Assembly (NCBI GenBank): GCA_020850915.1
Contig: JADZDV010000334.1
Coordinates: forward strand, 1-6,031
DNA from: Chloroflexota bacterium
GTDB lineage: Bacteria; Chloroflexota; UBA6077; JADZDV01
Direction: 5' to 3'
Length of the DNA stretch: 6,031 bases
Positions 5,371-6,031 of the stretch are shown here, piece after piece. The notes beneath the pieces are model-generated. The model was not told the origin of the DNA and searched no databases. It was given only the letters and a program-made list of their open reading frames with translations. A program made the translations under genes and the position numbers. Numbering within the stretch: position 1 is the first letter of the stretch; each line of letters begins with the position of its first letter.

Positions 5371-6031
5371 GTGATCGGGTACATCTTCACACGCCTGTGG
5401 CAGTCGATCATCGTCCTTTTCGGCGTCTCGCTGATCGTGTTCCTGCTGCTCCACGCCTCCGGCGATCCGGCCCGCCTGATCGTGCCGCCGGAGGCGGGAG
5501 AGGAGGCGGTCCAGCTCGTGCGGCGGGAGTACGGACTGGACCAGCCGGTCTGGGTCCAGTACTGGCGCTTCATCTCGAAGGCCGTCCAGGGCGACTTCGG
5601 CCGGTCTTTCCGTCACAACGCGCCAGCCATGTCGCTCGTCCTGGAAAAAGTGCCGGCGACGATCCAGCTCGCAGCCGCGGCGCTCCTGTTCACGGTCATC
5701 ATCGCCATCCCCGCGGGCGTGGTCTCCGCGATTCACCGCAATACGGTCGTCGACGGGCTGTGCATGTCTCTGGCGCTGCTGGGCCAGTCCATCCCGATAT
5801 TCTGGCTCGGGATCATGATGATCATCGTCATCTCGGTCCAGTTGCGGCTGCTGCCGCCTGGCGGGAGCGGCGACCTTTCGGCGCTCATCATGACGGCGAT
5901 CACCCTGGGGGCCTACTCCGCGGCGCTGGTGACGCGGTTGACCCGCTCGGCGATGGTAAACGTCCTGGCGCAGGACTACCTTCGGACGGCGCGCGCGAAG
6001 GGGTTGACGGATTGGATCATCCTGGTCAGAC
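5371..6031 (+). CDS. DppB/OppB-type ABC transporter permease (C-terminus beyond the right edge)
   Basis: This is an inner-membrane subunit that, with a second permease, forms the channel of a peptide/nickel-type importer. The first 220 codons are present. The first membrane segment is about 10-27 and runs into HASGDPAR, the usual family N-terminus. A periplasmic part follows with YGLDQPVWVQYWRF (54-67) and GDFGRSF (74-80). VPATIQL opens the second membrane segment (about 97-120), then come segments near 130-156 and 169-188. Residues 202-212, DYLRTARAKGL, are the EAA-type loop that contacts the ATPase. GTG at 5371 is the only plausible start: the frame has no other start codon close upstream, and it places the first segment correctly. 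The ribosome-binding site is weak (AGGGCTGGG, about eight bases upstream). It lies 67 bases after the binding-protein stop, in the same operon. A second permease and one or two ATPases are expected downstream. Confidence 0.95.
   Translation, partial: MIGYIFTRLWQSIIVLFGVSLIVFLLLHASGDPARLIVPPEAGEEAVQLVRREYGLDQPVWVQYWRFISKAVQGDFGRSFRHNAPAMSLVLEKVPATIQLAAAALLFTVIIAIPAGVVSAIHRNTVVDGLCMSLALLGQSIPIFWLGIMMIIVISVQLRLLPPGGSGDLSALIMTAITLGAYSAALVTRLTRSAMVNVLAQDYLRTARAKGLTDWIILVR

Overview
The window is a GC-rich, densely coded bacterial segment, with G or C favoured at third codon positions. The style fits a soil or environmental Chloroflexota-like bacterium. The main reasons are the long Ala/Pro/Thr/Gln spacer after the lipoprotein cysteine of the solute-binding protein, the GTG and TTG starts, and the family mix. 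That placement is an inference from style; no marker gene is present and another high-GC phylum cannot be excluded.

Layout. Positions 1-1253 (minus) hold most of a polytopic membrane protein of unknown family whose C-terminus lies beyond the left edge. Positions 1254-1682 carry no gene I can support, but contain a 33-bp imperfect direct repeat (copies 75 bp apart, plus a possible third diverged copy). Positions 1683-2462 (minus) encode a classical short-chain dehydrogenase/reductase (SDR). It diverges from a HAD-superfamily type II (L-2-haloacid dehalogenase-like) protein at 2761-3456 (plus). The roughly 300-bp divergent region between them is rich in signals: a -10-like box and an 11-bp hairpin in the SDR leader, a LacI/GalR-type operator-like palindrome, a sigma70-like promoter for the HAD gene, and a spaced 7-bp inverted repeat overlapping the -35 box of that promoter. 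Next on the plus strand are a lipoprotein solute-binding protein of the peptide/nickel type (SBP_bac_5, 3597-5303), a perfect 11-bp intercistronic hairpin without a T tract (5310-5335), and the first 220 codons of a DppB/OppB-type permease running off the right edge.

Working picture. The right half starts a peptide-type ABC importer operon: binding protein, first permease, and presumably a second permease and ATPases beyond the window. The SDR and HAD enzymes beside it could act on an imported small organic substrate, but nothing in the sequence identifies that substrate. I found no CRISPR array, transposase, phage module, rRNA or tRNA. I do not see a clearly novel system; the most useful leads are the regulatory architecture at 2463-2760, the intercistronic hairpin, and the 1508-1615 repeats.
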